Notes under the pieces: generated by a model | Database searches by the model: none | What the model was told of the DNA's origin: nothing | Seen by the model: the letters and a program-made list of their open reading frames with translations, nothing else | In this document: piece after piece, positions 1-7,988 of the stretch | Layout of the letters: every line of letters starts with the position of its first letter | Numbering within the stretch: the stretch's first letter is position 1 | Made by a program: the position numbers and the translations under genes | DNA from: Clostridiales bacterium | GTDB lineage: Bacteria > Bacillota > Clostridia > Oscillospirales > Oscillospiraceae | Reading direction: 5' to 3' | NCBI GenBank assembly: GCA_012729875.1 | Contig: JAAYCC010000195.1 | Span: forward strand, 1-13,116 | Length of the DNA: 13,116 nt

Positions 1-809
1 ATACCCTTTTTTTGGTCTGTGCAAACTACCGTTCCGGGGGCCTTATCGGTTTTATTGCCGGTATACTGCGCTCCGAATATGCGGAATACTGTATCCCCAA
101 ACTGCGCTGTCGCCACCGGCCACGGGTCCAGGCCGCATATATGCTTGACTATCTCTCTTGGCGTCCCTGACCAGTCAATGGGGCTCATCTCTTTAGTTAG
201 CATATCCGCATAGCTCGCCATGCTGTGATCCTGCGGCGTTCTGGGCGCCTTGCCCGCTTCAATGTCGCGGATCGTTCTGCAAAGCAGCTCTGCGCCCATA
301 TCCCGCAGGCGCCCGAAAAGCTGTCCCGAGGTCTCAAACTCGCCTATCTCTGTCTCAGCGGTGTAAATGATGTCGCCGGTGTCCATCTCAGTGGCAAGAT
401 ACATGGATGTGACCCCCGTGACCCTGTCGCCGTTTAGGACCGCGCGCTGAATCGGAGCCGCACCGCGGTATTTCGGCAGAAGTGAAGCGTGGATGTTGAT
501 GCAGCCCAGCGGCGGGACGGCAAGAATGTCGTCAGGCAGTATGCGCCCGTAGGCCACAACAACGACGAGATCCGGCTTAAGCGATTCCATCTGCTCTAGG
601 GCTGTTCCGTCACGCATCTTTACAGGCTGAAATACAGGTATGCCCCTCTCGACTGATATCTCTTTTACCGGACTGGGAAAGAGCTTCATACCGCGGTTCT
701 TCGGCTTATCCGGCTGAGTAAAAACTCCTACCACATCAAAACCGTTGTCGATAAGGCTTCTGAGAGAAGCCGCGGCAAAATCCGGCGTTCCCATAAAAAC
801 TATGCGCAT
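1..809 (-). CDS. fmt: Methionyl-tRNA formyltransferase, 3' end cut by the window
   Basis: Fmt formylates the amino group of Met-tRNA(fMet) using 10-formyl-tetrahydrofolate, making the initiator tRNA. I translated the frame by hand: it begins MRIVFMGTPDFAA and stays open to the left edge, giving 269 complete codons of a family that usually has about 310, so roughly the last 40 residues are missing. Visible marks are the Rossmann-like N-terminus (GTPDF at 7-11), the active-site stretch NIHASLLPKYRGAAPIQ with the catalytic Asn and His, the DTGDI motif, and the start of the C-terminal tRNA-binding domain after a linker near residue 200 (I.WSGTPREI). The ATG lies 3 bases after the def stop, and its ribosome site GAGGGGAG sits inside the end of def, so translation is probably coupled. 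The def-fmt order is conserved in bacteria and the two products act in sequence on the same formyl group. Identity is secure. Confidence 0.96.
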   Translation of the reverse strand, partial: MRIVFMGTPDFAAASLRSLIDNGFDVVGVFTQPDKPKNRGMKLFPSPVKEISVERGIPVFQPVKMRDGTALEQMESLKPDLVVVVAYGRILPDDILAVPPLGCINIHASLLPKYRGAAPIQRAVLNGDRVTGVTSMYLATEMDTGDIIYTAETEIGEFETSGQLFGRLRDMGAELLCRTIRDIEAGKAPRTPQDHSMASYADMLTKEMSPIDWSGTPREIVKHICGLDPWPVATAQFGDTVFRIFGAQYTGNKTDKAPGTVVCTDQKKG

Positions 810-812
810 TTG

Positions 813-1304
813 TTATTCTCCCCTCAGTTCTTCGGGCGTGAGCATGCGCTCCGCACGCTGGGTAAAAAGGACGCCCTCAAGATGATCAATCTCATGGCAG
901 AAGCAGCGGGCGGTAAGTCCCTCGCCCGTATACTCGAAGGTATCTCCGTTTCTGTTCTGTGCGCGAACCTTAACAAAATCCGGGCGTGTAACGATACCGT
1001 ATTCCCCGGGCACCGAGAGGCAGCCCTCAGGGCCCGTCTGCTCGCCGCTCTGCTCAATTATTTCAGGGTTTATCAGCTCTATTATAAACTCTTCGCCTTC
1101 GTCTTCAACATTGGTCTCCAAAACGACCACCGCGCGGCGAAGAACGCCGACCTGAGGTGCGGCGAGTCCCACGCCGTTGCCCTTGACCATCGTCTCCTTC
1201 ATATCGTCAAGAAGAGTGTGAAGCCTCTCATTAAAATTAGTCACAGGGCGGCAGTGCTTCTCAAGCGTAGGGTCACCTTTTTCGAGTATTTTTCTAATTG
1301 CCAT
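813..1304 (-). CDS. def: Peptide deformylase
   Basis: This metalloenzyme removes the formyl group from the N-terminal methionine of new proteins as they leave the ribosome. The 163-residue product has all three family motifs: GVGLAAPQVG (44-53), EGCLS (93-97) and HEIDH (137-141). These supply the metal ligands Cys95, His137 and His141 and the catalytic Glu138. Length is normal for a class I enzyme. The ATG start is supported by GGGAG seven bases upstream and by the usual N-terminus MAIRKI. It follows priA after 19 bases and precedes fmt by 3 bases, the conserved Firmicutes order. An overlapping 170-codon frame on the plus strand is a shadow with no protein features. Nothing odd is seen. Confidence 0.97.
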   Translation of the reverse strand: MAIRKILEKGDPTLEKHCRPVTNFNERLHTLLDDMKETMVKGNGVGLAAPQVGVLRRAVVVLETNVEDEGEEFIIELINPEIIEQSGEQTGPEGCLSVPGEYGIVTRPDFVKVRAQNRNGDTFEYTGEGLTARCFCHEIDHLEGVLFTQRAERMLTPEELRGE

Positions 1305-1323
1305 ATTATATCTCCCTTTTAGG

Positions 1324-3780
1324 TCATACAGGATTTATATCACCGAAGAGCGTAACGCCCTTAAATTCACGGCTTTTACTGCAGTATATGATAATGTCCG
1401 CCAGCAGCTTTCGTATCTCCTTTGTATCCTTGCCTGACACCAAAAGCCTGTATCTGAAACGGTTGTTGACTCTGACCACAGGCAGCGGCGCCGGACCGAG
1501 TATACGCAGGCAGGTGCTTTCACAGAGCCGCTTTGAGAGTATATGCTTCGCGGCATCAAGGCAGCGCAGCACATCGGACTCAACGGGTCCTACGGCGGTA
1601 AGGCAGAAAAGATCCGCAAAGGGCGGGCAGCCCTGCAGTCTTCGAAGCTCCAGCTCGGAGCGGTAGAAGCTCTCGTAATCCTGCGCGGCGGCCTGCATTA
1701 TCACCTCGTTTTTCGGTGTGAAGGTCTGAATAACGGCCCTACCCGGGGCGTCACCCCTGCCGGAGCGCCCAATGACCTGTGTTATGAGTGAAAACGTGCG
1801 CTCCGAAGCGCGATAGTCGCCGCAGTAGAGCGCCTGGTCCGCAGATATTACGCCCACTAGCGTCACGTTTGGAAAGTTTAGCCCTTTGGTGACCATCTGC
1901 GTACCGACCATTATCGGTATTTTTTCATCGCGGAACCGGTCCAGCAGAACATCGTGGGAGCCGGCTCCGGAGACGGTATCCGCATCCATTCGCAGAACCT
2001 CTGTACCGGGAAATAGTTCTGACAGCTCCTCAACAATTTTTTGAGTCCCGGCGCCGACATAGCTCAATGCGCCGCCGCACTCGGGACAGTGCTCGTCCAC
2101 CTTCTGCGAGTAGCCGCAATAGTGGCACATCAGGCGGCTGTTGGCGCTGTGGTATGTAAGGTTAACGCTGCAGCGCGGACATCTGTAGGTAAATCCGCAC
2201 TCACAGCAGCTTATCAGCTTGTTCATGCCGCGGCGATTCAGAAAGAGTATGCTCTGTTCGCCGTGCTCCAAATTCACCGCCAGTTCTCTGACGAGTACGG
2301 AGCTGAGATCGGACACGTTGCCGCTGCGGTACTCCTTTTTCATGTCCGCTATCATGACATTGGGGAGCCCCATCTCATTGAAGCGCGCGGGCAGGGAAAA
2401 ATAGCCGTAGCGTCCTATGCGGGCGTTATATGCGGTCTCAATATTAGGCGTTGCGCTGCCGAGAAGCAGAAGGGAGTTTGAAAAGGCACAGCGGAACTTT
2501 GCGACTTCCCTGGCGTGATATCTGGGCGAGTTTTCGGACTTGTAGCTGTCCTCCTGCTCCTCGTCGATTATTATCATACCCAGATCGGTCACCGGCGCAA
2601 AAACTGCGCTGCGTGTACCTACGACCAGATGCGCACGTCCGGTTTTTATGCGTTTCCACTCATCGTAGCGCTCACCGACGGACAGGGAACTGTGCAGGAC
2701 TGCGATCTCGTCCTCAAAGTATGAGGAGAAGGTCTGCAACATCTGCGGAGTCAGTGCGATTTCGGGGACAAGCATAATAGTCGATTTGCCGAGCTTCAAA
2801 AGCTCGCTTATCAGCCGCACATAGACCGAGGTCTTGCCGCTGCCGGTGACGCCGTACAGGAGGGCCGCCCCCGCATTGTCTGATTGCAAAAGCGAAAATA
2901 CGCCGTCAAAAGCTTGTGTCTGCGCCTCGTTCAGCGTTGGCAAATCACACTTTTCGAGAGTCTTATAGTCCGGCCTGCGAAATACTTCGACCTGTTCTAT
3001 TTTTATAAGCTCGTCCTCTGCAAGTCTTTTTACAGTTGCGGCGCCGGCGCCGGTGAAGTAGCGGATATCCGGAAGCGAAGCACCGCCGAAACCGGATAAA
3101 AACTCAAGCACAGCAGCCTGCGAGGGCGCTGTGCGGCGTTTTGCCGAGGCAATTCCCGCAGCTTCCTCAGCAGATATGTTGAGAATCGCAAAGCTCGTGG
3201 TTTTGTCCTTGATTCTGCGTCTGCCGATATCCTCAGTGACAATAACGCCCTTGGCGGTAAGTGCACGGACGGCCGAGGACGGGTCTTTCCCGCCGAAGGC
3301 TGCGACGACGTCTCCGTAGTCGCATGAGCCGCCGTGTGCGAACACAGCGTCCAGCACTCTTTGCTGTCTCTCAGAGCGCCCTGCGGCCTCATAGGCGCTC
3401 TCACGGTCAAAGTCTCCTGCAATACTGCAGGCGGAGCTGAGCTTATACCACAGCCCGGCGGGCAATATCGCCTTGACGGCGTCGTATACAGTGCAGAAAT
3501 AGCGTTCGCGCATCCAGAGAGAGAGTTTTATCATCTCGTCAGAAAGTACAGGCGTGCTGTCCAGCACTCTGTCTACGCTTTTCAGTTCCTCCCCCGCCGT
3601 CTCGTCGGACACCGCGAGCACTATGCCCTCAGTAATGCGGTTGCCCCGGGAAAAAGGCACAGTCACGCGCACTCCCGGGACAACGGACTGCCTCAACTCG
3701 TCGGGGACAATATAGGAGTAGGGCCTGTCTATCCAGAAGGTAGCGGCGGAAACGGCGATTCTAGCAATGCGTCTGTTCAA
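1324..3780 (-). CDS. priA: Primosomal protein N' (replication restart helicase PriA)
   Basis: PriA is a 3'-5' superfamily 2 DNA helicase that recognises stalled forks and starts reloading of the replicative helicase. The 818-residue product has an N-terminal 3'-end-binding and winged-helix region (about 1-275), then Walker A GVTGSGKT (310-317), the Walker B box DEEQ (406-409), GSAT (441-444), and eight zinc-site cysteines in four pairs (525/528, 534/537, 552/555, 565/568) between the helicase lobes. The second lobe has VTKGLNFPNVTLVG (630-643) and the QVIGRSGRG motif (668-676). The start is TTG: a strong GGAGGTGA lies six bases upstream and the reading MNRRIARIAV fits the family, with no better ATG. 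DEEQ replaces the DEEH of E. coli PriA. It follows rpoZ by 28 bases; the coaBC gene that often separates them in Firmicutes is missing. Confidence 0.96.
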   Translation of the reverse strand: MNRRIARIAVSAATFWIDRPYSYIVPDELRQSVVPGVRVTVPFSRGNRITEGIVLAVSDETAGEELKSVDRVLDSTPVLSDEMIKLSLWMRERYFCTVYDAVKAILPAGLWYKLSSACSIAGDFDRESAYEAAGRSERQQRVLDAVFAHGGSCDYGDVVAAFGGKDPSSAVRALTAKGVIVTEDIGRRRIKDKTTSFAILNISAEEAAGIASAKRRTAPSQAAVLEFLSGFGGASLPDIRYFTGAGAATVKRLAEDELIKIEQVEVFRRPDYKTLEKCDLPTLNEAQTQAFDGVFSLLQSDNAGAALLYGVTGSGKTSVYVRLISELLKLGKSTIMLVPEIALTPQMLQTFSSYFEDEIAVLHSSLSVGERYDEWKRIKTGRAHLVVGTRSAVFAPVTDLGMIIIDEEQEDSYKSENSPRYHAREVAKFRCAFSNSLLLLGSATPNIETAYNARIGRYGYFSLPARFNEMGLPNVMIADMKKEYRSGNVSDLSSVLVRELAVNLEHGEQSILFLNRRGMNKLISCCECGFTYRCPRCSVNLTYHSANSRLMCHYCGYSQKVDEHCPECGGALSYVGAGTQKIVEELSELFPGTEVLRMDADTVSGAGSHDVLLDRFRDEKIPIMVGTQMVTKGLNFPNVTLVGVISADQALYCGDYRASERTFSLITQVIGRSGRGDAPGRAVIQTFTPKNEVIMQAAAQDYESFYRSELELRRLQGCPPFADLFCLTAVGPVESDVLRCLDAAKHILSKRLCESTCLRILGPAPLPVVRVNNRFRYRLLVSGKDTKEIRKLLADIIIYCSKSREFKGVTLFGDINPV

Positions 3781-3786
3781 GTCCGC

Positions 3787-3794
3787 TCACCTCC
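3787..3794 (-). promoter_or_regulatory. Ribosome binding site deciding the priA TTG start
   Basis: GGAGGTGA, close to the full anti-Shine-Dalgarno complement, lies six bases before a TTG codon on the minus strand. It is the main reason to accept TTG as the priA start. It lies in the 28-base gap between the rpoZ stop and priA. Confidence 0.75.
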
Positions 3795-3808
3795 CTGCAA
3801 AAGTCAAA

Positions 3809-4039
3809 TCAAAACTCGCTATTCTCGCTAGGTTCTATGTTTTCTTCAAAACTGCTCAGTATAAGCTTACCGGTATACACCTCGTCAATAGCGGTGGAAA
3901 CCGGCTTTTTTTCCAGCGCACAGCCGTTTTCCTCGGCATCCGCGGCGATTTCTCTGGCTCTGCGGGCAATGATATTGACCAGCAGATAGCGACTTCCTAC
4001 TTTTTCTACCAAATCTGCCATAGGCGGATAGAGCATCAT
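3809..4039 (-). CDS. rpoZ: DNA-directed RNA polymerase omega subunit
   Basis: Omega binds the beta' subunit and helps RNA polymerase assembly and stability. The short product (76 residues from the chosen start) begins MMLYPPMADLVEKVGSRYLL and has the family signature SRY.LV...ARRAR.I followed by KPVSTAIDEVYTGKL. I chose the ATG at 4039 over an upstream GTG at 4048: the GAGG of GAGGTG stands ten bases before the ATG but directly abuts the GTG, and the ATG shares an ATGA overlap with the gmk stop, a common coupling arrangement. The next codon is also ATG and could be the true start. The acidic C-terminal tail (EENIEPSENSEF) is not conserved in the family. Position after gmk matches the standard Firmicutes order, which supports the call for so small a protein. 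Confidence 0.93.
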   Translation of the reverse strand: MMLYPPMADLVEKVGSRYLLVNIIARRAREIAADAEENGCALEKKPVSTAIDEVYTGKLILSSFEENIEPSENSEF

Positions 4040-4644
4040 AATTGGCACACCTCTGTTAAGTATTTTTTTCTGTCAGAAAAGCGACATTTCTCGGCAGTAA
4101 TAATTGATTTGATCTCATATGCCGCCTGATCGGGGTCGTCGTTTATCACGATATAGTCGTAATTCGGCACCATAAGGTACTCCGTTCTGGCGGTCTGTAT
4201 ACGCTGGTTTATGACCTCTTCGCTGTCCGTCCCTCTGGCGCGAAGCCTTCTCTCAAGCTCCGCAAAACTGGACGGAACAATAAAAACCAGTATAGCGTTA
4301 GGGCATCTGTTCTTAATTTGCATCGCGCCCTGGACTTCGATGTCAAATACTACGTCTTTGCCGGCGGCAATACTCTCTCTCACCGGCGCGGCAGGCGTAC
4401 CGTAATAGTTGTTCACATATTTTGCGTATTCTAGAAACTCACCGCCGGCGATCATTTTCTCAAAACGGAGCTTGTCCATAAAGATGTATTCGACTCCGTC
4501 AGTCTCGCCCTGACGCGGGCTGCGGGTAGTGGCTGAGATGGAAAATGTCACATTTGGATCGGAGTTCATAACCCGGGAAATTACTGTGCTCTTTCCTGCA
4601 CCTGAAGGGCCGGAAATGACAACGAGTTTTCCTGTATCACTCAT
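4036..4644 (-). CDS. gmk: Guanylate kinase
   Basis: Gmk converts GMP to GDP with ATP, an essential step in GTP, dGTP and (p)ppGpp supply. The 202-residue product begins MSDTGKLVVISGPSGAGKS, with the P-loop at 12-19, then the GMP-binding stretch SATTRSPRQGE (37-47), a Tyr-rich GMP/lid segment (EYAKYVNNYYGTP) and the conserved DIEVQGAMQI. The frame is open a further 29 codons upstream, but those residues have no homology to the family; the ATG at 4644 has GGGGGTGA upstream and gives the normal length. The start overlaps the remA stop by eight bases, and the stop overlaps rpoZ by four, so remA, gmk and rpoZ are very likely co-transcribed and translationally coupled. Confidence 0.97.
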   Translation of the reverse strand: MSDTGKLVVISGPSGAGKSTVISRVMNSDPNVTFSISATTRSPRQGETDGVEYIFMDKLRFEKMIAGGEFLEYAKYVNNYYGTPAAPVRESIAAGKDVVFDIEVQGAMQIKNRCPNAILVFIVPSSFAELERRLRARGTDSEEVINQRIQTARTEYLMVPNYDYIVINDDPDQAAYEIKSIITAEKCRFSDRKKYLTEVCQL

Positions 4645-4909
4645 TCTCGGATTCACCCCCCGGCTCCTGTTCGCTTCTGCCGCCCATTCTTCCCGCCACG
4701 GTTTCCGGCTGTATGGCCGAGAGAATAACATGTCCGCTGTCCATTATTATGACGGCCCTAGTACGTCTGCCATAAGTTGCGTCTATCAGCATTCTCTTAT
4801 CGCGGATATCCTGAATAACACGCTTGACCGGGGCAGATTCGGGGCTGACGATGGCGATAACGCGGCTTGCAGATACCATGTTGCCAAAGCCAATATTAAT
4901 AAGTTTCAC
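4637..4909 (-). CDS. remA: RemA/DUF370 family regulator
   Basis: RemA is a small DNA-binding protein shown in Bacillus subtilis to activate biofilm matrix and osmoprotection operons; its role outside Bacillus is poorly known. The 90-residue product matches the family along its core: FINIGFGNMVSASRVI-like start, IVSPESAPVKR, the strongly conserved YGRRTRAVIIMDSGHVILSAI and QPETVAGR. The last 15 or so residues (GGRSEQEPGGESENE) are an acidic tail outside the conserved core. The start codon is GTG, preceded by GGGGGG and a short spacer, 11 bases after the yicC stop. The tail overlaps the gmk start. The position between yicC and gmk is the same as in Bacillus, so the family assignment is firm, while a matrix-control function here is only inference. 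Confidence 0.93.
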   Translation of the reverse strand: MKLINIGFGNMVSASRVIAIVSPESAPVKRVIQDIRDKRMLIDATYGRRTRAVIIMDSGHVILSAIQPETVAGRMGGRSEQEPGGESENE

Positions 4910-4920
4910 GGCTATCCCCC

Positions 4921-5799
4921 CTACTCGATGTTTTGGACCTGTTCACGGATCTTTTCGATCTCGGACTTTATGTCAAGAACGGCTTTTGTGATATCGCTGT
5001 TATTGCACTTGGAACCGATCGTGTTCGTCTCACGGTTGAGCTCCTGAACAAGAAAATCCAGCTTTCTGCCAACGGGCGACCCGCCTGCCAGCAGGGTGCG
5101 CATCTGGCTGATGTGGCTGCGGAGACGGACAGTCTCCTCGTCAACGGAGATATGGTCGGCATATATTGCCGCCTCTGTAATGATACGGTCCTCGTCTATC
5201 TGCGTTGTCTCAAGGACCTCCTGCATCCTGCGTGTGAGCTTCTCGCGGTATTCCTCGACGGTCTGGGGAGAGCGCTCCTCTATGAAAGACACAAGCTTTT
5301 CGATCTTATCAAGTTTCTCTGAGATATCAGTCTCAAGCTTTGCTCCCTCGCGCACACGCATTGAGTCAAAATCCCTGAGAGCGGCTTCCAGAGCTTCCAG
5401 CAGCGCCTCCTGCACCTTTTCCTTGTCGGCTTCGTTCTTGTCGGCCGTAAGCACATCGGGAAACTGCGCTATCTGATATGCGCTTATACTGCTTTCAACA
5501 CCCAGAATATCGGCTATTCTGTCTACAGCCGCCTTATACCCGGCGGCAAGCCCCTCGTTTACGACTACTCTCATATTGTCCTGTGCAAGAGACTGGGCAG
5601 ATATGAACACATCAACCTTGCCTCGTGTAATGTGTCCTGATACGGCCGATTTCACCGTATCCTCACAGAACAGATATCCGCGTGGCATTCGGACAGAAGT
5701 ATCCAAATAGCGGTTATTTACGCTTTTGAGCTCGACCGAAAACTCGATTTCCGCAGCGGTGAGCTTTACCCCACCGTAGCCGGTCATACTTTTTATCAT
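4921..5799 (-). CDS. yicC: YicC/YloC family endoribonuclease
   Basis: Members of this family are endoribonucleases; E. coli YicC has been linked to decay of small RNAs and mRNA. The 292-residue product has the expected opening MIKSMTGYGG, then ELKSVNNRYLD (24-34) and RGKVDV of the N-terminal YicC-like domain, a charged coiled-coil-like middle (about 140-200), and the C-terminal DUF1732 block with RLRSHI.QM, GRKLDFLVQELNRE and NTIGSK. Length is typical. The ATG has an AAAGGAA ribosome site upstream and sits 21 bases after the cdaR stop. It opens the conserved yicC-remA-gmk-rpoZ cluster; here that cluster is preceded by cdaA-cdaR with no visible terminator or promoter in the short gap. Confidence 0.95.
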   Translation of the reverse strand: MIKSMTGYGGVKLTAAEIEFSVELKSVNNRYLDTSVRMPRGYLFCEDTVKSAVSGHITRGKVDVFISAQSLAQDNMRVVVNEGLAAGYKAAVDRIADILGVESSISAYQIAQFPDVLTADKNEADKEKVQEALLEALEAALRDFDSMRVREGAKLETDISEKLDKIEKLVSFIEERSPQTVEEYREKLTRRMQEVLETTQIDEDRIITEAAIYADHISVDEETVRLRSHISQMRTLLAGGSPVGRKLDFLVQELNRETNTIGSKCNNSDITKAVLDIKSEIEKIREQVQNIE

Positions 5800-5820
5800 A
5801 ACCCGAATTCCTTTCCGGTA

Positions 5821-7065
5821 TTAAGTTATATTGACATAGGCTTTATATTCACCCACGGCACCTACCCCTGTAAAGCCGTCGACATATATTTTTGCCGCAG
5901 GCTGGAACTCGCCTGTGTTGGCGGTAATGTCAGCAAGGTCAACCACGGCGCGGATGTTGTTGTCCTGTATTTTTTTCAGGACGTCCTCCTCCCCGCGCAA
6001 GGTGACTATTAGGCTCTCGGTCACTACCTCTACTTTTCTGCCCTCTTTGGCATTTATGTGAGAGATATTCGTGACATTGAACTTTCTTGTCGCAAGGCCG
6101 ATTATCCTGATCGTCACCTTAGCCTCAGCCTGCCCGGTCACATTGGCAATGTCCTTGTCAAGGACGATGGGAAAGGTCTCCTCAAAGCTTGAAATAAATG
6201 AGGAGAGATCCACTGTACCGAGGGAGATCTTGTCGATACCGTCAAGAATCTCCGTGTCGCCGGCAATTGTTATAGTATCGGGGACACATGTGACTTTAAC
6301 ATTTTCCGAAGTAGCTCCTCCGCCGTCTATAAGGTCGACCGTGAGCGGGACCTCCTTGGTGGCGGATACGGGCAGCGTAACATTTACTATCTCGGTCTCA
6401 AGCTCTATTTCTCTGGGCTCGAGCTCGTTGCCGTCCGCATCACAGAGTACATAGTCGGAGTCAAAGCTTATGGTCTTGTCCAAATTGCGGTCGATGACGA
6501 CCTTCCCATATGAGACATTACTGATCTCGGATTTGGGTCCGCTTATTATAACGGCTGAGGGGTCGACAACGACATCACCAACGACAAAGCCCTCTGCGAC
6601 CTTACCGATGAACTCACCGCGCAGCTCGATGGTTTTTGAGTTTTCCTTGACTACCGAGAAGGAAATCGTAGACGGCGAGGTCGACAGCACCGACATAGTG
6701 CTGCTGTCCGCCCCCTGAGGGAACTTTATATCCAGACTGCTGGTGTGCTGGCCCGCCGCGGCAATCTTTGAAACATCTATTGAAGAAACTATGTTTGTGG
6801 GTGTCAGCTTTGCAATGTCACGCCTAGTACCCCTGACGGTGACCGTAACTGTCTCACTGCTTATATCGGTTATGATGAGTCCGTCCTTTTCACGGATATT
6901 ATCTTCACCGAGGAATACAACCGGAACATCGTTTATCCTCACTTCAATAATATCGCCCTGCGTGGATGTCACATATACCCAGAGAAGAATGGATGAGAGA
7001 ATGGATATGATTATCCACAGCACCTTGTTATCCCAGATTTTGCTTTTATTTACGTTGTTATCCAT
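5821..7065 (-). CDS. cdaR: YbbR-domain protein, CdaA regulator
   Basis: CdaR is a membrane-anchored extracytoplasmic protein that binds and modulates the diadenylate cyclase CdaA. From the chosen ATG the product has 414 residues: a short cytoplasmic N-terminus, one membrane helix (about 14-32, WIIISILSSILLWVYV), then a long outer part rich in beta strands made of repeated YbbR units. The repeats are seen as recurring blocks such as I.V.G....V..I, each about 80 residues, roughly four in all. The frame is open 18 codons further upstream, but those codons lie inside cdaA; the ATG at 7065 gives a family-like start (MDNNVNKSK) and overlaps the cdaA stop by eight bases. Overlap with cdaA and the domain type make the identity clear, though repeat sequences vary and the repeat count is an estimate. 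Confidence 0.93.
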   Translation of the reverse strand: MDNNVNKSKIWDNKVLWIIISILSSILLWVYVTSTQGDIIEVRINDVPVVFLGEDNIREKDGLIITDISSETVTVTVRGTRRDIAKLTPTNIVSSIDVSKIAAAGQHTSSLDIKFPQGADSSTMSVLSTSPSTISFSVVKENSKTIELRGEFIGKVAEGFVVGDVVVDPSAVIISGPKSEISNVSYGKVVIDRNLDKTISFDSDYVLCDADGNELEPREIELETEIVNVTLPVSATKEVPLTVDLIDGGGATSENVKVTCVPDTITIAGDTEILDGIDKISLGTVDLSSFISSFEETFPIVLDKDIANVTGQAEAKVTIRIIGLATRKFNVTNISHINAKEGRKVEVVTESLIVTLRGEEDVLKKIQDNNIRAVVDLADITANTGEFQPAAKIYVDGFTGVGAVGEYKAYVNIT

Positions 7066-7924
7066 TTTTTTTGCCCCCCAAAAAAGCGAGGAGTTTTTTC
7101 TTCTTTTTTCCGGTAACATCCATATTGTCGCTTGAGATCAATTCATTGCGGAGGATCTTTTCAAAGGTCTCAATAGAGAGGTGACGCTTGAGCATACCGT
7201 CAACAGCAATGGAAATCGCGCCCGTCTCCTCCGACACTATAGCTACAACCGCATCTGAGTGCTCACTCATGCCTATTCCTGCCCGGTGGCGCATTCCAAG
7301 GTCGCGGCTCAGGTTGGGATTATTGGACAGCGGGAGCATACACCCGGCTGCCGCTATCCTGCCCTCGCGTACAATGACGGCGCCGTCGTGAAGCGGAGCT
7401 TTGTTGTAAAATATATTTTTCAGGAGCTCTGCGGTGGTATCGGAATTTATTATCGTCCCGGTATTCATCTGGCTGTCGAGGTTGTTGACGCGCTCAAAAA
7501 CAATAAGGGCTCCGGTATGATCTGCGGACATGGTGCTGCAGGCGATAACTGTCTGTGTGATGGCCGCGTCCACGACCTCAGCGTGGACATTCCCACGCAG
7601 GACCGACATAAAACTGCCGCTGCCGACTTTTTCAAGAAATCGTCTTATCTCAGGCTGGAACAATATAACCAGCGCAAGCAGCCCCAGCTCAACCGCCTTT
7701 GTCAGAATAAAGTTGACGACGGTTAGCTGAAGCCAGCTTGAAACCCAGAGTGAAAGCAGGATTAAGACAATGCCTTTTGCCACCCTGTTCGAGTTTGTAC
7801 GTCTGATAAGCCCGATAAGATGATAGATGAAGAAAGCCACTATCATCATATCAAGGATATCCGAGAAGCGCGCAGATAAAAGGTAGTTGAGCGCCTGCAT
7901 TATGGCAGTTTTTATTTCTTCCAT
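7058..7924 (-). CDS. cdaA: Membrane diadenylate cyclase (c-di-AMP synthase) CdaA
   Basis: CdaA condenses two ATP to cyclic di-AMP, a second messenger controlling potassium and osmolyte uptake and cell-wall balance in Firmicutes. The 288-residue product has hydrophobic N-terminal segments (about 24-41, 51-66, 70-90, the CdaA membrane domain), then the DisA_N-type cyclase domain from about residue 100, including the catalytic DGA (180-182) in LHDGAVIV and RHRAG (212-216). The C-terminal tail is lysine-rich (GKKKKKLLAFLGGKKNG). The ATG has an AGAGG site upstream, and a sigma-A-like promoter lies about 60 to 90 bases before it. It overlaps cdaR. In many Firmicutes glmM follows cdaR; here yicC follows instead. 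The domain order excludes the DisA type, which has a DNA-binding C-terminus. Confidence 0.97.
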   Translation of the reverse strand: MEEIKTAIMQALNYLLSARFSDILDMMIVAFFIYHLIGLIRRTNSNRVAKGIVLILLSLWVSSWLQLTVVNFILTKAVELGLLALVILFQPEIRRFLEKVGSGSFMSVLRGNVHAEVVDAAITQTVIACSTMSADHTGALIVFERVNNLDSQMNTGTIINSDTTAELLKNIFYNKAPLHDGAVIVREGRIAAAGCMLPLSNNPNLSRDLGMRHRAGIGMSEHSDAVVAIVSEETGAISIAVDGMLKRHLSIETFEKILRNELISSDNMDVTGKKKKKLLAFLGGKKNG

Positions 7925-7964
7925 TCTCTATACCTCTGTTCGCAAGTGGTATATAGCGTATCTA

Positions 7965-7988
7965 CATAATAACATAATAATTAATTAT
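7965..7988 (-). repeat. 12-bp palindrome and tandem 8-mers over the cdaA start site
   Basis: ATAATTAATTAT at 7977-7988 is a perfect palindrome that covers most of the -10 box and the expected start of transcription. It is followed by TTATTATG twice in tandem (7973-7980 and 7965-7972). This could be an operator, but the region is very AT-rich and such repeats can arise by chance. Confidence 0.4.

Noticed and set aside
810..1322. 170-codon open frame on the plus strand over def
   Set aside because: It lies wholly antisense to a peptide deformylase with all catalytic motifs, has no recognisable domain and no ribosome site in a sensible place; it is a composition shadow.
4645..4731. Longer gmk start at 4731
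   Set aside because: It would add 29 residues overlapping remA with no family similarity; the ATG at 4644 yields the normal length.
7066..7119. Longer cdaR start at 7119
   Set aside because: The extra 18 codons overlie cdaA, are highly charged and lack family similarity; the ATG at 7065 gives the expected short N-terminus before the membrane helix.
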